A DNA stretch of 64,000 bases from Mitsuaria sp. PDC51 (GCF_900113225.1 NZ_FOZE01000001.1:2665116-2729115), one strand, 5' to 3'; counted from the first letter of the stretch, positions 16,982-27,201 are shown. Notes: a model not told the origin generated them from the letters alone. Made by a program: numbers and translations.

Positions 16982-18136
16982 TTACTGGGTGGTCGCGCCG
17001 CTCGCGGCGACGCTGGCCATGCTGGCCTTGGGCGCGCGGATCTCGGCGCGCTCGCCTTCCTTGAGGTTGTCGAAGCGCGCGCCCAGCACCTGCGACTGCG
17101 GCGTCACGCCGGCCAGGATCTCCACGCGCCCTTCGCGCGGATCGCGCCGGCCGGTGGTCACGATGCGGCGCACCAGCATGCCTTTCTCGATCAACCAGAC
17201 ATGTTCCTGGCCGGACACCGCGCCCACCGCGGTGGACGGCACCGTCAGGCGCGGCTTGTCGTCGGGCAGCTCGACGCGGGCGACGGCGTACTGGCCGGCA
17301 CGGAAACGCTCGCCGGTGTTGTCCAGCGTCAGCGTCACGCCGATCGAGCGGGTGCCGGGCTCGGCGGCCGGCGCGATGCGGGCGATGCGGGCCGTCACCG
17401 GCTCATCGCTGCCCTCCACCTTGACCTGCACCGTCATGCCGGGCGAGAGCTTGCCCACCTCGTGCGTGCCGACCAGGCCGGCGAGCTCCAGCTTGGACAG
17501 GTCGACGATGGTCAGCACCTGCTGCTCCGCGGCGACCTTCTCGCCGGGCAGCGTGTGCCGCTTGGCGACGATGCCGTCGATCGGCGAGATCAGCGCGGCC
17601 TGGCGCAGCAGGACCTCGCTGGTGCCGAGCTGCGCCTGCGCGGACAGCATTTGGCCGCGCGCGGACTCGAGCTGCGCGCGGGAGTTGTCCAGCGCCGTCG
17701 GCGCGATGAAGTTCTGCGAGGCCAGGCCCTGGTTGGCCTTGTACTGGCGCTCGGACTGCTCATACATGGCGCGGGCCGATTCGACGCTGGCATTGCGCTC
17801 GGCCACCTTGTGGCGCAGTTCCTCCAGGTCCAGCTGGCCCAGCGACTGGCCGGCCTTGACCCGGCTGCCCTCGCCCACCGTCAGGCGGTCCAGGCTGCCC
17901 GAGGCCTTGGCGCGGACGATCACGGTATTGGGCGCGACCAGCGGGCCGGAGAACTCGATCAGGCCCGGCATCGGCGCCATCGTCGGCTTGATGACCTCGC
18001 CCGCCTGGAACTCCAGGGCCGGCTTGGCCGCGTCCTTCTTCGCCGCCGGAGCGCTGCTCCCGCTCGTGGCGTACACGCCGGCGCCGCCCGCCAGGACGGC
18101 CACCGCCACGCCACCCAACCACCATTGCTTGCGCAT
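16982..18136 (-). CDS. RND periplasmic adaptor (membrane fusion protein)
   Basis: The start at 18136 (MRKQWWLGG) is chosen because GGGGGAGA lies just upstream; an in-frame ATG at 18148 is possible. The 384-residue protein has an N-terminal membrane or signal segment, then a biotinyl-lipoyl-like half (VIVRAKASGSLDRLTVGEGS). An alpha-helical hairpin follows (about residues 95-165), then the second lipoyl half (ISPIDGIVAKRHTLPGEK) and beta-barrel and membrane-proximal domains. It bridges the RND pump to an outer-membrane channel. It is the first gene of a two-gene unit with the RND pump. Confidence 0.92.
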   Translation of the reverse strand: MRKQWWLGGVAVAVLAGGAGVYATSGSSAPAAKKDAAKPALEFQAGEVIKPTMAPMPGLIEFSGPLVAPNTVIVRAKASGSLDRLTVGEGSRVKAGQSLGQLDLEELRHKVAERNASVESARAMYEQSERQYKANQGLASQNFIAPTALDNSRAQLESARGQMLSAQAQLGTSEVLLRQAALISPIDGIVAKRHTLPGEKVAAEQQVLTIVDLSKLELAGLVGTHEVGKLSPGMTVQVKVEGSDEPVTARIARIAPAAEPGTRSIGVTLTLDNTGERFRAGQYAVARVELPDDKPRLTVPSTAVGAVSGQEHVWLIEKGMLVRRIVTTGRRDPREGRVEILAGVTPQSQVLGARFDNLKEGERAEIRAPKASMASVAASGATTQ

Positions 18137-18404
18137 GATCTCCCCCATCCGTCGACACGGGATCACCGGTTCGATGATCCTTGAATGCGGCGGAGTGTAG
18201 GAATCCCCAAATTGATGCGGGAGACAGACGCGACGAACTGCTGTTTGTGCGTCATGGCCTGCTTATCTCTGGGACTGAAATCGGCCGTCTCAACGACAAA
18301 TTGCTAGTCGGAGCGACGAAAGCACAGAAGGAGGCGATGGCGCTCGATTGCCTTTTGGCTTTCAGAACCGGCGAGGCCATAGCGCCGGACCAGGCGGGCG
18401 GCGC
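18137..18404. other. Intergenic region without a recognised gene
   Basis: This stretch separates the adaptor start from the MFS stop, with both genes on the reverse strand. It is visibly AT-richer than its neighbours around 18190-18340. A short forward open frame here shows no family resemblance and runs antisense into the MFS gene. It probably contains the promoter of the adaptor-pump unit; I see no palindrome or terminator I would defend. Confidence 0.5.
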
Positions 18405-19634
18405 TCAGGCCGGCTGCAGCGGATCGCGCTTCGCGCAGCGCCAATGACAGACCGCACCGACGAGCGCGAAGGCCGACGCGGCCCAGAAGCAGGCCGCGTA
18501 GCCATGACTTTCGGCGAGCCAGGCGCCGCCCAGGCTGCCCAGCACGCCCGAGACCCCGTAGCCCAGCACCGCGTACAGCGCCTGGCCGCGGCCCTGCAGC
18601 CGGCCGGGGAAATAGCGCCCGATCAGGCCGATGCAGGCGGTGTGCTGCGCGGCGAAGGTGACCGCGTGGCAGCACTGGAGCAGGACCATCGCCACGAGGC
18701 TCGCGCCCAGCCCGGCGGTGCCGGCCAGCCGGAACGCCGCCAGCAGCGCCGCGACGATGAGCCAGTGATGCAGGTGCTGCTGCCGGACCCAGCGGCCCTG
18801 GAAGGCGAACCAGGCGATCTCCGCCGCGACCGACACCGCCCACAGCGCGCCCACCTGCCCCTTCCCGTAACCGAGCCGGTCCAGGTAGAGGCTGTAGAAG
18901 GCGTAGATGGCGGTGTGCGCCAGCACGGTGAAGAACATGCCGAGGAAGAACCAGCCGACTTCCGGTCGGCGCAGCGTGGCGGCGATGGAGACCGGCGCGG
19001 CCGCGTCGTGCTGGACGGCGGCTCTCCGCGGCAGCCGCCAGGCGGCGATCACCAGCGTCGTGAGCCCCGCGACGATGGTCCACGGGAACACCGCCATGCC
19101 GGCCGCGTCGAACCACCAGCCGCCGCCGACGACGGTCGCCAGGAAGCCGACCGAACCCCACAACCGCACCCGGCCGTAGCGCTTCGGATCCATGCCGCCG
19201 CTGGTGGCCAGCTCATGCGCGATCAGCGCCTCGTTGAGCGGCGTCACGCAGGCGTTGAAGAAGTACATCAGGAACACGACCAGCGTCAGCCCGAGCACCG
19301 ACGCGCCGCTGCCGCTCGGCGACACCAGCAGCAGGCCGCAGGCGCTGATCCAGCAGGCGAGCGCCGCGGCCCGGATCAGCTCGACGCGCCGGCCGCTGCG
19401 GTCGGCCACCAGGCCCCACAGGTAGGGCGCGAACAGCCGGGTCCAGCTCTGCATCGACACCAGCAGCCCGATCGCCACCACCGGCAGGCCGAGCGACTTG
19501 TACCAAAGTGGCGCGAATGGGTTGAACAGGCCGATGCTGCCGTAATAGGCGCAGCCGAGGAGCGCGCTCGCGCGCAGCACGCGGGCGCCGTCCGGCGTCG
19601 CCGGGACGGCCGACGGGGCGATGGATCGGGCCAT
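18405..19634 (-). CDS. MFS transporter, MFS_1_like / phenylpropionate-permease type
   Basis: A 409-residue, 12-TM protein of the major facilitator superfamily. The N-terminal half resembles the 3-phenylpropionate permease/HcaT-like group (YYGSIGLFNPFAPLWYKSLG, then LVSMQSWTRLFAPYLWGLVADR with the loop 2-3 motif). The segment LWGSVGFLATVVGGGWW is also typical of this group. Substrate is unknown; aromatic acids are one option by family. It starts 56 bases after the aroC stop on the same strand and may be co-transcribed with it. Confidence 0.88.
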   Translation of the reverse strand: MARSIAPSAVPATPDGARVLRASALLGCAYYGSIGLFNPFAPLWYKSLGLPVVAIGLLVSMQSWTRLFAPYLWGLVADRSGRRVELIRAAALACWISACGLLLVSPSGSGASVLGLTLVVFLMYFFNACVTPLNEALIAHELATSGGMDPKRYGRVRLWGSVGFLATVVGGGWWFDAAGMAVFPWTIVAGLTTLVIAAWRLPRRAAVQHDAAAPVSIAATLRRPEVGWFFLGMFFTVLAHTAIYAFYSLYLDRLGYGKGQVGALWAVSVAAEIAWFAFQGRWVRQQHLHHWLIVAALLAAFRLAGTAGLGASLVAMVLLQCCHAVTFAAQHTACIGLIGRYFPGRLQGRGQALYAVLGYGVSGVLGSLGGAWLAESHGYAACFWAASAFALVGAVCHWRCAKRDPLQPA

Positions 19635-19690
19635 GAGGCAGTCGGGGGGACGGACGGGGACCGCGCCGGCGTGCAGGCGCGGTCGCGGCT

Positions 19691-20800
19691 TCAGCCCGCG
19701 TCAGAGCGATGCGCGGCGATCGCAGGGATGGGCAGCTCGACGTCGCCGCACTGCGCGCGGTCCATCAGCACGTGGTCCATGACGACCAGCGCCAGCATCG
19801 CCTCGGCGATCGGCGTCGCGCGGATGCCGACGCAGGGATCGTGGCGGCCGAAGGTCTCGACCGTCGTGGGCTCGCCGGCGCGGTTGATGGATGCCTTGGG
19901 CGTGCGGATGGAGCTGGTGGGCTTGATCGCGATCGACACGCGCAGGTCCTGGCCGCTGGAGATGCCGCCCAGCACGCCGCCGGCGTTGTTGCTGGCGAAG
20001 CCCGCCGGCGTCAGCTCGTCGCCATGCTGGCTGCCGCGCTGGCGCACGCTGTCGAAGCCGGCACCGATCTCGACGCCCTTGACCGCGTTGATGCCCATCA
20101 TCGCGTAGGCGATGTCGGCATCGAGCTTGTCGAACAGCGGCTGGCCCAGGCCGGCCGGCATGCCGGTGGCCTCGACCATCAGCTTCGCGCCGACCGAGTC
20201 GCCGTCCTTGCGCAGCGCATCCATGTAGTCCTCCAGCGCCTGGATCTGCGAGGCGTTGGCGGCGAAGAAGGGGTTCTGGCCGACGTGCTCCCAGCCCTCG
20301 AAGGCCAGGTCGATCTCGCCCAGCGCCGTCATGCAGCCGCGGAACCGGACGCCCAGTTCCTGCTTCAGCCATTTGCGGGCGACGGCGCCGGCGGCCACCA
20401 TCGGCGCGGTCAGCCGGGCCGACGAGCGCCCGCCGCCACGCGGGTCGCGCAGGCCGTACTTGCGCCAGTAGGTGTAATCGGCGTGGCCGGGGCGGAAGGT
20501 GTCGAGGATGTTCCCGTAGTCCTTGCTGCGCTGGTCCACATTGCGGATCAGCAGGCAGATCGGCGTGCCGGTGGTCAGGCCCTCGTAGACGCCGGACAGG
20601 ATCTCGACCTGGTCGGGCTCCTGCCGCTGAGTAACGTGGCGCGAGGTGCCCGGGCGGCGGCGGTCCAGCTCGGGCTGGATGTCCTCGACCGACAGCGCCA
20701 GCCCGGGCGGGCAGCCGTCGATCACGCAGCCGATGGCCGGGCCGTGACTCTCGCCGAAGTTGGTGACGCGAAACAAGCTGCCGAAAGTGCTGCCGGACAT
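19691..20800 (-). CDS. aroC: Chorismate synthase
   Basis: A 369-residue enzyme that converts 5-enolpyruvylshikimate-3-phosphate to chorismate, the last shared step of aromatic amino-acid synthesis, using reduced FMN. All signature segments are present: [20 protein letters not shown] at the start, [40 protein letters not shown], and [20 protein letters not shown] toward the end. Length matches the family. It is encoded downstream of rlmD and upstream of an MFS gene on the same strand. Confidence 0.98.
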   Translation of the reverse strand: MSGSTFGSLFRVTNFGESHGPAIGCVIDGCPPGLALSVEDIQPELDRRRPGTSRHVTQRQEPDQVEILSGVYEGLTTGTPICLLIRNVDQRSKDYGNILDTFRPGHADYTYWRKYGLRDPRGGGRSSARLTAPMVAAGAVARKWLKQELGVRFRGCMTALGEIDLAFEGWEHVGQNPFFAANASQIQALEDYMDALRKDGDSVGAKLMVEATGMPAGLGQPLFDKLDADIAYAMMGINAVKGVEIGAGFDSVRQRGSQHGDELTPAGFASNNAGGVLGGISSGQDLRVSIAIKPTSSIRTPKASINRAGEPTTVETFGRHDPCVGIRATPIAEAMLALVVMDHVLMDRAQCGDVELPIPAIAAHRSDAG

Positions 20801-20901
20801 CTGGAGAACCTGCCGAGGCGAGAAACCGAAGCTGCCGATTCTACGAGCGCGCCCCGGGCCGACGACTCACCCTGCGCCCGCTCCGCCCACCGCCAGCCTC
20901 A

Positions 20902-22368
20902 TCAAGCGATGAAGCCAGCGCTCGGCGGCGGCGAGGCGTCGCCCTGCGCCGCGGTCCGGGCCTGGGCCTGGGCCTGCGCTTGCGCTTGCGCCTGCGCCTG
21001 CGGATCGCGCTCGAAGACGGCGATCGATTCCACGTGCGCCGTGTGCGGGAACATGTTCACCGCGCCGGCCTGCACGCAGCGGTAGCCGGCGACGTTGACC
21101 AGCAGCCCCGCGTCGCGCGCCAGCGTGGCCGGCGCGCAGGACACGTAGACGATGCGCTCGGGCGGCGTCCAGCCGGGTGCCAGCGACGGGTCCTGGACCA
21201 GGTCCGCCAGCGCCTTGACCAGCGCGAAGGCGCCTTCGCGCGGCGGATCGATCAGCCAGCGGTCGGCGGCGCCGTCGGCCACCAGCAGCTGCGGGGTCAT
21301 CTCGAACAGGTTGCGCGCGACGAAGCTGGCCTTGTGGTCGAGCGCATTGCGCTTGGCGTTCTCCCGCGAGCGCTGCACCAGCGCCTCGCTGCCCTCGATG
21401 CCGAGGACCTCGCGCGCCTGCGTCGCCAGCGGCAGGGTGAAGTTGCCCAGGCCGCAGAACCAGTCGATGACGCGCTCGCCGGCCTGCACGCCCAGCAGGC
21501 GCAGCGCGCGGCCGACCAGCACCGTGTTGATGTGGTGGTTGACCTGGGTGAAGTCGGTCGGCTTGAACGGCATCACGACGCCGAACTCCGGCAGCGTGTA
21601 GGCCAGCTCCGGTCCGTCCGTATCGAGCAGGTGCACCGTCTCCGGCCCCTTGGGCTGCAGCCACCACTGCACGCCGTGCTCGGCGGCGAAGGCGCGCAGC
21701 CGGGCAACGTCGCCCGCGCTCAGCGGCTCCAGGTGACGCAGCACCAGCGCGATCACCTGCGTGCCGCCGTTGTCGCCGATGGCCAGCTCGATCTGCGGCA
21801 GGCGGTCACGGCCGTCCATCGCGCCGATCAGCTCGCGCAGCGGCAGCAGCATCGCGCTGACCTTCTCGGGCAGCACCTTGCAGACCTGCATGTCGGCGAT
21901 GTAGCGGCTCTTGCGCTCATGGAAGCCGACCAGCACGTGGCCCTTCTTCGGCACGTAGCGCACCGACAGGCGGGCGCGATAGCGGTAGCCGGTGGCCGGT
22001 CCCTCGATCGGGCGCAGCAGCGCCTCGGCCTTGACCTTGCCGAGGTGCCACAGGTTGTCCTCGAGCACACGCTGCTTGACCGCCACCTGGGCGCCGGGAT
22101 GCAGGTGCTGCATCTTGCAGCCGCCGCAGGCGCCGGCGTGCAGCCCGAAATGCGGGCAGACCGGTCGCACCCGCTGCGCGCTCTCGCGGCGCATCGCGAC
22201 CATCGCGGCCTGCTCCCAGTTGTTCTTCTTGCGGCCGACGGCGACCTGGACTTCTTCGCCGGGCAAGGCGCCCTCGATGAACACGACCTTGCCTTCGCTG
22301 TTGTGGGCGACGCCCTGCGCTTCAAGGTCCAGCGACTCGACCTTCAGCCATTCCGATACATCAGTCAT
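20902..22368 (-). CDS. rlmD: 23S rRNA (uracil-1939-C5)-methyltransferase
   Basis: A 488-residue RlmD/RumA enzyme. It has an N-terminal TRAM domain (about residues 1-65) and a [4Fe-4S]-type cysteine set in [20 protein letters not shown]. The SAM-binding Rossmann domain includes [16 protein letters not shown], and the catalytic cysteine lies in [15 protein letters not shown]. It methylates U1939 of 23S rRNA. The last 20 or so residues before the stop include a Gln-Ala dipeptide repeat coded by 6-bp tandem units (20960-21001), an unusual tail outside the enzyme core. It lies 55 bases downstream of rpoS. Confidence 0.95.
   Translation of the reverse strand: MTDVSEWLKVESLDLEAQGVAHNSEGKVVFIEGALPGEEVQVAVGRKKNNWEQAAMVAMRRESAQRVRPVCPHFGLHAGACGGCKMQHLHPGAQVAVKQRVLEDNLWHLGKVKAEALLRPIEGPATGYRYRARLSVRYVPKKGHVLVGFHERKSRYIADMQVCKVLPEKVSAMLLPLRELIGAMDGRDRLPQIELAIGDNGGTQVIALVLRHLEPLSAGDVARLRAFAAEHGVQWWLQPKGPETVHLLDTDGPELAYTLPEFGVVMPFKPTDFTQVNHHINTVLVGRALRLLGVQAGERVIDWFCGLGNFTLPLATQAREVLGIEGSEALVQRSRENAKRNALDHKASFVARNLFEMTPQLLVADGAADRWLIDPPREGAFALVKALADLVQDPSLAPGWTPPERIVYVSCAPATLARDAGLLVNVAGYRCVQAGAVNMFPHTAHVESIAVFERDPQAQAQAQAQAQAQARTAAQGDASPPPSAGFIA
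20960..21001. repeat. 6-bp tandem repeat encoding a (QA)n tail in rlmD
   Basis: About seven degenerate units of GGCCTG/CGCCTG/CGCTTG follow one another inside the 3' end of rlmD and encode alternating Gln and Ala. The reading frame is kept by any whole-unit change because the unit is 6 bp. Confidence 0.85.
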
Positions 22369-22423
22369 GGGCGCGCATTATCCCAGCGACGTCCGGCGCG
22401 GGCGTCACGGCGAGCGCCGCGAA

Positions 22424-23557
22424 TCAGAAGATCGAATCCCGGCTGATGCCCTGCCGCATCATGTTGCGCTTGAGCTTGGCCAGCGCCTCGATCTGGATCT
22501 GCCGGATGCGCTCGCGGGTCAGGCCCAGCCGCACGGCGAGGATGTCCAGCGTCTCCGGCTCGCGGTCGGCCAGGCCGTAGCGGCCGGCGAGCACCTCGCG
22601 CTCGCGGTCGCTCAGCGAGGCCAGCCCGCTCTTGAGCAGGTCCTCGAGCTCATGGCTGAGCCGGTGGCCCGCCGGGTCGACCGCCTGCTCGTCGGCGACC
22701 AGGTCCAGCATCGATTCGCCGCCGTCGCCATTGCGGTCCACCGGCGAATCGAGCGAGCTGGGCAGTTCCGCATAGGCGAGCAGCTCGGCGATCTCGTCGA
22801 CCGGGCGACCGAGCGCTTGCGCGACATCCTCGGCGCGCACCGCACCTTCGCCGCCGCGCTGCGCCGCGAGCGCCTCCAGCGCGCGGCGCGCCTTCAGCAC
22901 CTGATTGAGCTCGCGCACGATATGCACCGGCAGCCGCACCAGCCGCGCCTGATGCATCAGCGCGCGCTCCACCGCCTGGCGGATCCACCAGCTGGCGTAG
23001 GTCGAGAAACGGAAACCGCGCTCGGGCTCGAACTTGCCGATCGCGTGCATCAGGCCGAGATTGCCTTCCTCGATGAGGTCGCTCATCGGCAGGCCGCGGC
23101 CCAGGTAGTTCTTGGCGATGCTGACGACCAGCCGCAGGTTGTGCTCGATCATCGCCTGGCGTGCCTCGAAGTCGCCGGCGCGCGCCTTGACGGCGGTGTC
23201 GTACTCCTCCTGAGGCGTCAGCAGCGGGGTGCGCCGGATGTCGCGCAGGTAGGCCTGCAGGGCGTTGGTCGCGTCGCCGTCGGCGGGACCCAGGTCGCCC
23301 TTGCCGTTCCTGGACTTGCTCTTGCCGTCCTCGGACTCGGCGCTGCGCAGCGCGCGGACTTCATCGTCCTCGTCGGCCACGACCTCGGGACTGTCCGCCG
23401 CATCGCCCTCGGCCGGCGCGGCGGCGTCATGGTCGTCAGCCGGCTCGGCGGACTCGGCCGCCAGCTCGGGCGGCAATCTGAAACGGCCTGGATGACCGGG
23501 GCGGTCCAGGCCGTCGGGCGAGAGTCCATCTGACGAAGAGGCGCGTTGCAAGGTCAT
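22424..23557 (-). CDS. rpoS: RNA polymerase sigma factor RpoS
   Basis: A 377-residue group 2 sigma-70 factor. Region 1.2 starts at NALQAYLRDIRRTPLLTPQEE (about residue 98). Region 2 carries IEEGNLGLMHAIGKFEPERG and FRFSTYASWWIRQAVERALM. Region 4 ends with LGLTRERIRQIQIEALAKLK. The first 90 or so residues form an acidic, disordered extension, longer than in enterobacteria but common in betaproteobacteria. RpoS directs stationary-phase and general stress transcription. Location directly downstream of nlpD supports the assignment over RpoD or RpoH; as in other proteobacteria, an rpoS promoter may lie within nlpD. Confidence 0.95.
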   Translation of the reverse strand: MTLQRASSSDGLSPDGLDRPGHPGRFRLPPELAAESAEPADDHDAAAPAEGDAADSPEVVADEDDEVRALRSAESEDGKSKSRNGKGDLGPADGDATNALQAYLRDIRRTPLLTPQEEYDTAVKARAGDFEARQAMIEHNLRLVVSIAKNYLGRGLPMSDLIEEGNLGLMHAIGKFEPERGFRFSTYASWWIRQAVERALMHQARLVRLPVHIVRELNQVLKARRALEALAAQRGGEGAVRAEDVAQALGRPVDEIAELLAYAELPSSLDSPVDRNGDGGESMLDLVADEQAVDPAGHRLSHELEDLLKSGLASLSDREREVLAGRYGLADREPETLDILAVRLGLTRERIRQIQIEALAKLKRNMMRQGISRDSIF

Positions 23558-23581
23558 GTTGCGGCGCCTCCTTGAGCGCCC

Positions 23582-24463
23582 TCAGCGCGCGGGCAACAGC
23601 TTCGACGGATCGATCGGCTTGCCCTGCTTGCGCACCTCGAAGTGCAGCTTCACCGAATCCGCGTCGCTGCTGCCCATCTCGGCGATCTTCTGGCCCTTGC
23701 GCACCACCTGGTCTTCCTTCACCAGCAACGTCTGGTTATGCGCGTAGGCCGTCAGATAGTTCGTGCTGTGCTTGATGATGATCATGTTGCCGTATCCGCG
23801 CAACCCCGCGCCCGCGTACATCACGCGGCCATCGGCGGCGGCGAACACCGGGTCGCCGGGCTTGCCGGAGAACGCCAGGCCCTTGTTGCGGACTTCGTCG
23901 AAGCCCGCGGCCACCGGGCCGGAAGCGGGCCAGCCCCAGCTGATGTCGTCGTCGTCGCGGGTGGCGGGTGCGGGCGTCGCGGCGGCGGTGGCGGGCGCCG
24001 AGGCGGCGGACGCGCTGCCCGTCGCCGGAGCCGGGGACTTGCCATCCAGCGGCCGGGTCTCGACTTTCGAGCTCGCCAGCGGCTTGGTCGTCACCGCGGC
24101 CGGATCCACGCCCGGGGGCGCCACGCGCAAGACCTGACCCACTTCGATCAGGTTGGGGTTGTCCATGCCGTTCCAGCGCGCCACGTCCTTCCAGCCCTGG
24201 CCGTTGTCCATGGCGATGCGGATCAGCGTGTCGCCGGGCTTGACGGTGTAGTAGCCGGGCTTGCCGGCGTTCTCGGCGCCGGGCAGCGGTTTCGATTCCG
24301 GCGCGGGCGTCACCGCGGTGCCCGGGATCGCGGACTGCGCGGACGCGCCCTTGCCGACGGCGCGGTCCTCCACCGGCGCGCGATGCGGTGTGTTCTGGCA
24401 GCCCGTGAGCGCCAGCACCACCACGGAGACCCAAAGCAGCGGAGAACGGAAGAGATGTTGCAT
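23582..24463 (-). CDS. nlpD: NlpD-type lipoprotein, LysM and M23 domains
   Basis: A 293-residue lipoprotein with the lipobox LTGC (Cys 22). It has one LysM peptidoglycan-binding domain (YYTVKPGDTLIRIAM to VGQVLRV, about residues 71-115) and a C-terminal M23/LytM domain (about 190-290). The zinc-site residues are largely missing: GDPVFAAADGRV lacks HxxxD, and the last motif reads KLHFE rather than HLHFE. It is therefore an activator of a cell-wall amidase (AmiC-type) in daughter-cell separation, not a hydrolase. It sits 24 bases upstream of rpoS, as in most gammaproteobacteria and betaproteobacteria. Confidence 0.95.
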   Translation of the reverse strand: MQHLFRSPLLWVSVVVLALTGCQNTPHRAPVEDRAVGKGASAQSAIPGTAVTPAPESKPLPGAENAGKPGYYTVKPGDTLIRIAMDNGQGWKDVARWNGMDNPNLIEVGQVLRVAPPGVDPAAVTTKPLASSKVETRPLDGKSPAPATGSASAASAPATAAATPAPATRDDDDISWGWPASGPVAAGFDEVRNKGLAFSGKPGDPVFAAADGRVMYAGAGLRGYGNMIIIKHSTNYLTAYAHNQTLLVKEDQVVRKGQKIAEMGSSDADSVKLHFEVRKQGKPIDPSKLLPAR

Positions 24464-24518
24464 GCGCGCGTGTTTGTCGTTGCGAAAGCCGAAGCGCGGG
24501 AGCCGTGAGGCTGCCGCG

Positions 24519-25364
24519 CTACAGGACCCCCGATTTTAGGGGCACGAACAGGACCGCTTCGTGCAGGCTGCGCACGAAGCGCGAGCCCGCCGCGTCACGG
24601 ACGTGGTCGATGAGCACCAGCACCTGGCCGCGGCCGCTGGGCGCGGTCATCGGCGCGACCAGCCGGCCGCCCGGCGCGAGCTGGTCCAGCCAGGCCTTGG
24701 GGATGTCGTCGCCGCCGGCGGCCGAGATGATGCTGTCGTAGGGCGCGGACGGCGGATGGCCCAGCATGCCGTCGCCGTAGACCAGCCGTACCTGGTGGTG
24801 GCCGACCAGGTTCGCGCGGGCCTTGTCGTGCAGCGGCCGCAGCCGCTCGACCGACACGACCTGTTTCGACACTTGCATCAGCAGCGCCGCCTGGTAGCCG
24901 CAGCCGGTGCCGATTTCCAGCACCTTGCCGAGATGTCCGCGCTGGCGCGCGCCCGGCGCGTCCAGCATCAGCGCCATCATCCGGCCGACGACCGACGGCT
25001 TGGAGATGGTCTGGCCGTGCCCGATCGGCAGGCTGGTGTCCTCATAGGCCTGCGTCGCCAGCGCGGAGTCGACGAAGGCATGCCGGTGCACCGTCGCCAG
25101 CGCCTGCAGCACGCGCTCGTCCGTCAGGCCTTCGCGGCGCAGCCGGTCCACCATGCGCTGGCGCACGCCGGCGGAGTCCAGCCCCAGGCCGATCGGCGTC
25201 GTCTGCCGCGCCTTGATGGCGGCGGCCTGCTGCCAGTGGCCCTGCGGCTTGAGCGGCTCGCGGGCCTCGGCGGCCGCGGCCGCGGACGGCGCGCCCGGGC
25301 GCGCCGGGGCGAGCTTGTCCAGCGACAGCGGGAAGCGCTTGGGCCGGGGCGGCAGCGAGGTCAT
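24519..25364 (-). CDS. pcm: Protein-L-isoaspartate O-methyltransferase
   Basis: A 281-residue protein. The start at 25364 overlaps the surE stop by 4 bases. The first 60 or so residues are a proline- and alanine-rich extension not found in the E. coli enzyme. The PCMT core follows: [38 protein letters not shown], the SAM loop [15 protein letters not shown], and [20 protein letters not shown]. It methylates isoaspartyl residues to start repair of aged proteins. The order surE-pcm-nlpD-rpoS is conserved and links protein repair to stationary phase. Confidence 0.96.
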   Translation of the reverse strand: MTSLPPRPKRFPLSLDKLAPARPGAPSAAAAAEAREPLKPQGHWQQAAAIKARQTTPIGLGLDSAGVRQRMVDRLRREGLTDERVLQALATVHRHAFVDSALATQAYEDTSLPIGHGQTISKPSVVGRMMALMLDAPGARQRGHLGKVLEIGTGCGYQAALLMQVSKQVVSVERLRPLHDKARANLVGHHQVRLVYGDGMLGHPPSAPYDSIISAAGGDDIPKAWLDQLAPGGRLVAPMTAPSGRGQVLVLIDHVRDAAGSRFVRSLHEAVLFVPLKSGVL

Positions 25365-26116
25365 GGACGGCCGGCGGTCTGCAGCCGCTGGCGCCAGTCG
25401 TCCAGCGTCGCGTGTTCGGTGAGGTCGACCTGCAGCGGCGTGATCGAGACGGCGCCGTTGCCGGTGGCGTGGAAGTCGGTGCCCTCGCCGGCCTCGCGCT
25501 CGGCGCCGGCCGGGCCGATCCAGTAGATCATGTCGCCGCGCGGGCTGCGCTGCTGGATGGTGGCCTCGCTGGCGTGGCGGCGGCCCAGGCGCGTGATGCG
25601 GCGCGGCAGCGCGGCGGCGTCGGCGCGGTTGGGGATGTTCACGCTCAGCAGGAAGGGCCGGTCCAGTCCGCCGGCGATCACGTCCTGGACCAGCGCCCGC
25701 ACCACGGCGGTCGCGGCGTCGAGGTGGTCCCAGCCCTTCTCGACCTGCGAGAACGCGATCGAGGGCACGCCGAACAGGTAGCCCTCTGTGGCCGCGGCGA
25801 CGGTGCCGGAATACAGCGTGTCGTCGCCCATGTTGGCGCCGTTGTTGATGCCCGAGAGCACCAGGTCGGGCTTGTAGTCGAGCAGGCCGGTCAGCGCCAG
25901 GTGGACGCAGTCGGACGGCGTGCCGTTGACGTAGCGATAGCCGTTGGACGCCGTGTAGACCGACAGCGGCCGGTGCAGCGTGAGCGAGTTGGACGTGCCG
26001 CTGGCGTTCTGCTCGGGGGCGATGACTTCCACCGTGCCGAGCCCTTCGCACGCGCGGACCAGGGCGGCGATACCGGGGGCCAGGTAGCCGTCGTCGTTGG
26101 CGATGAGGATGCGCAT
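25361..26116 (-). CDS. surE: 5'/3'-nucleotidase SurE
   Basis: A 251-residue enzyme beginning [20 protein letters not shown]; the metal-binding DD pair is in the ANDDG motif. Other conserved parts are [28 protein letters not shown] and [20 protein letters not shown]. The start at 26116 matches the family; an in-frame ATG at 26143 would add nine unconserved residues. It dephosphorylates nucleoside monophosphates and contributes to stationary-phase survival. It is translationally coupled to pcm. Confidence 0.97.
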   Translation of the reverse strand: MRILIANDDGYLAPGIAALVRACEGLGTVEVIAPEQNASGTSNSLTLHRPLSVYTASNGYRYVNGTPSDCVHLALTGLLDYKPDLVLSGINNGANMGDDTLYSGTVAAATEGYLFGVPSIAFSQVEKGWDHLDAATAVVRALVQDVIAGGLDRPFLLSVNIPNRADAAALPRRITRLGRRHASEATIQQRSPRGDMIYWIGPAGAEREAGEGTDFHATGNGAVSITPLQVDLTEHATLDDWRQRLQTAGRP

Positions 26117-26223
26117 GGGGCGGCATTGTAGGCAGGCCGTCACCCCGGCGACGCGGGCCGCGCGGCGCGCTGCCTATCATGCGCCCCGACCCTCCACCGG
26201 AGGCCTGGACAAGGAGACGAGAG

Positions 26224-27201
26224 ATGAAGGCTTGGCTGTGCGAGAACCCCGTCGGCGTCGAGGCGCTGCAATGGAAGGACCTGCAGTCTCCCACGCCCGG
26301 GCCGGGCCAGCTGAAGGTGGCGATCAAGGCGGCGAGCCTGAACTTCCCCGACCTGCTGATCATCCAGAACAAGTACCAGATGAAGCCGCCGCTGCCCTTC
26401 GTGCCGGGCACCGAGTTCGCCGGCATCGTCGAGGCGGTGGGCGACGGCGTGAGCGGCTTCAAGCCAGGCGACGCGGTGGCGGCGTTCACCGGCACGGGCG
26501 GCTTCGGCACCGAGGCGCTGGTCCCGGCCGCGCTGGCCATGCCGCTGCCGCCGGGTTTCCCCTTCGAGGACGCGGCCGCCTTCATCTGCACCTATGCGAC
26601 CAGCCACCATGCGCTGATCGACCGCGCCGCGCTGCAGCCGGGCGAAACGGTGCTGATCCTGGGCGCGGCCGGCGGCGTCGGCACGGCGGCGATCCAGATC
26701 GCCAAGGCGGCGGGCGCACGCGTGATCGCGGCGGCCTCGTCCGACGAGAAATGCGCGCGTTGCCGGGAGATCGGCGCCGATGCCACCATCAACTACACCC
26801 AGGGCTCGCTGCGCGACGAGATCAAGGCCCACACCGAGGGCCGCGGCCCCGACGTCATCTACGACCCGGTCGGCGGCGACCTGGCCGAAGCGGCCTTCCG
26901 CTCGATCGCCTGGCGCGGCCGCTACATGGTGGTGGGTTTCGCCCAGGGCGCCATCCCGGCGCTGCCGCTGAACCTGGCCCTGCTCAAGGGTGCGTCACTG
27001 GTGGGCGTGTTCTGGGGAGAGTTCGCCAAGCGCGAACCCAAGCGCAACGCCGCGATGATGGCGACCCTGGCGCAGTGGTATGCCGCCGGCAAGATCCGGC
27101 CGGTGATCGACCAGGTGCTGCCGATGACGTCGCTGCCGCAGGCCTTCGAGCGCATGGCCTCGCGGCAGGTGGTGGGCAAGCTGGTCGTCGTCAACGGCTG
27201 A
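26224..27201 (+). CDS. Zinc-independent quinone oxidoreductase (MDR family)
   Basis: A 325-residue medium-chain reductase that starts at MKAWLCENPVG behind a good AAGGAGACGAGAG ribosome site. The catalytic GroES-like domain reads PFVPGTEFAGIVEAVGDGV. The Rossmann domain contains ILGAAGGVGTAAIQIAKAAG (nucleotide loop AxxGGVG, NADPH-type). The cysteines and histidine for structural or catalytic zinc in alcohol dehydrogenases are absent. It likely reduces quinones or enones with NADPH. It is divergent from surE and forms a single-gene unit. Confidence 0.93.
   Translation: MKAWLCENPVGVEALQWKDLQSPTPGPGQLKVAIKAASLNFPDLLIIQNKYQMKPPLPFVPGTEFAGIVEAVGDGVSGFKPGDAVAAFTGTGGFGTEALVPAALAMPLPPGFPFEDAAAFICTYATSHHALIDRAALQPGETVLILGAAGGVGTAAIQIAKAAGARVIAAASSDEKCARCREIGADATINYTQGSLRDEIKAHTEGRGPDVIYDPVGGDLAEAAFRSIAWRGRYMVVGFAQGAIPALPLNLALLKGASLVGVFWGEFAKREPKRNAAMMATLAQWYAAGKIRPVIDQVLPMTSLPQAFERMASRQVVGKLVVVNG

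Noticed and set aside
13514..18184. A forward open frame of about 1556 codons opposite the RND pump and adaptor genes
   Set aside because: It is rich in His, Arg, Gln and Asp with no domain, and lies antisense to two well-supported genes. Such long antisense frames are expected in high-GC DNA.
18181..18447. A short forward frame after the adaptor gene
   Set aside because: No family resemblance, no convincing ribosome site, and its second half is antisense to the MFS gene.
24519..26591. A fused reverse frame of 690 codons ending in pcm
   Set aside because: The conserved protein starts at 25364; the rest overlaps surE and the oxidoreductase in wrong frames.
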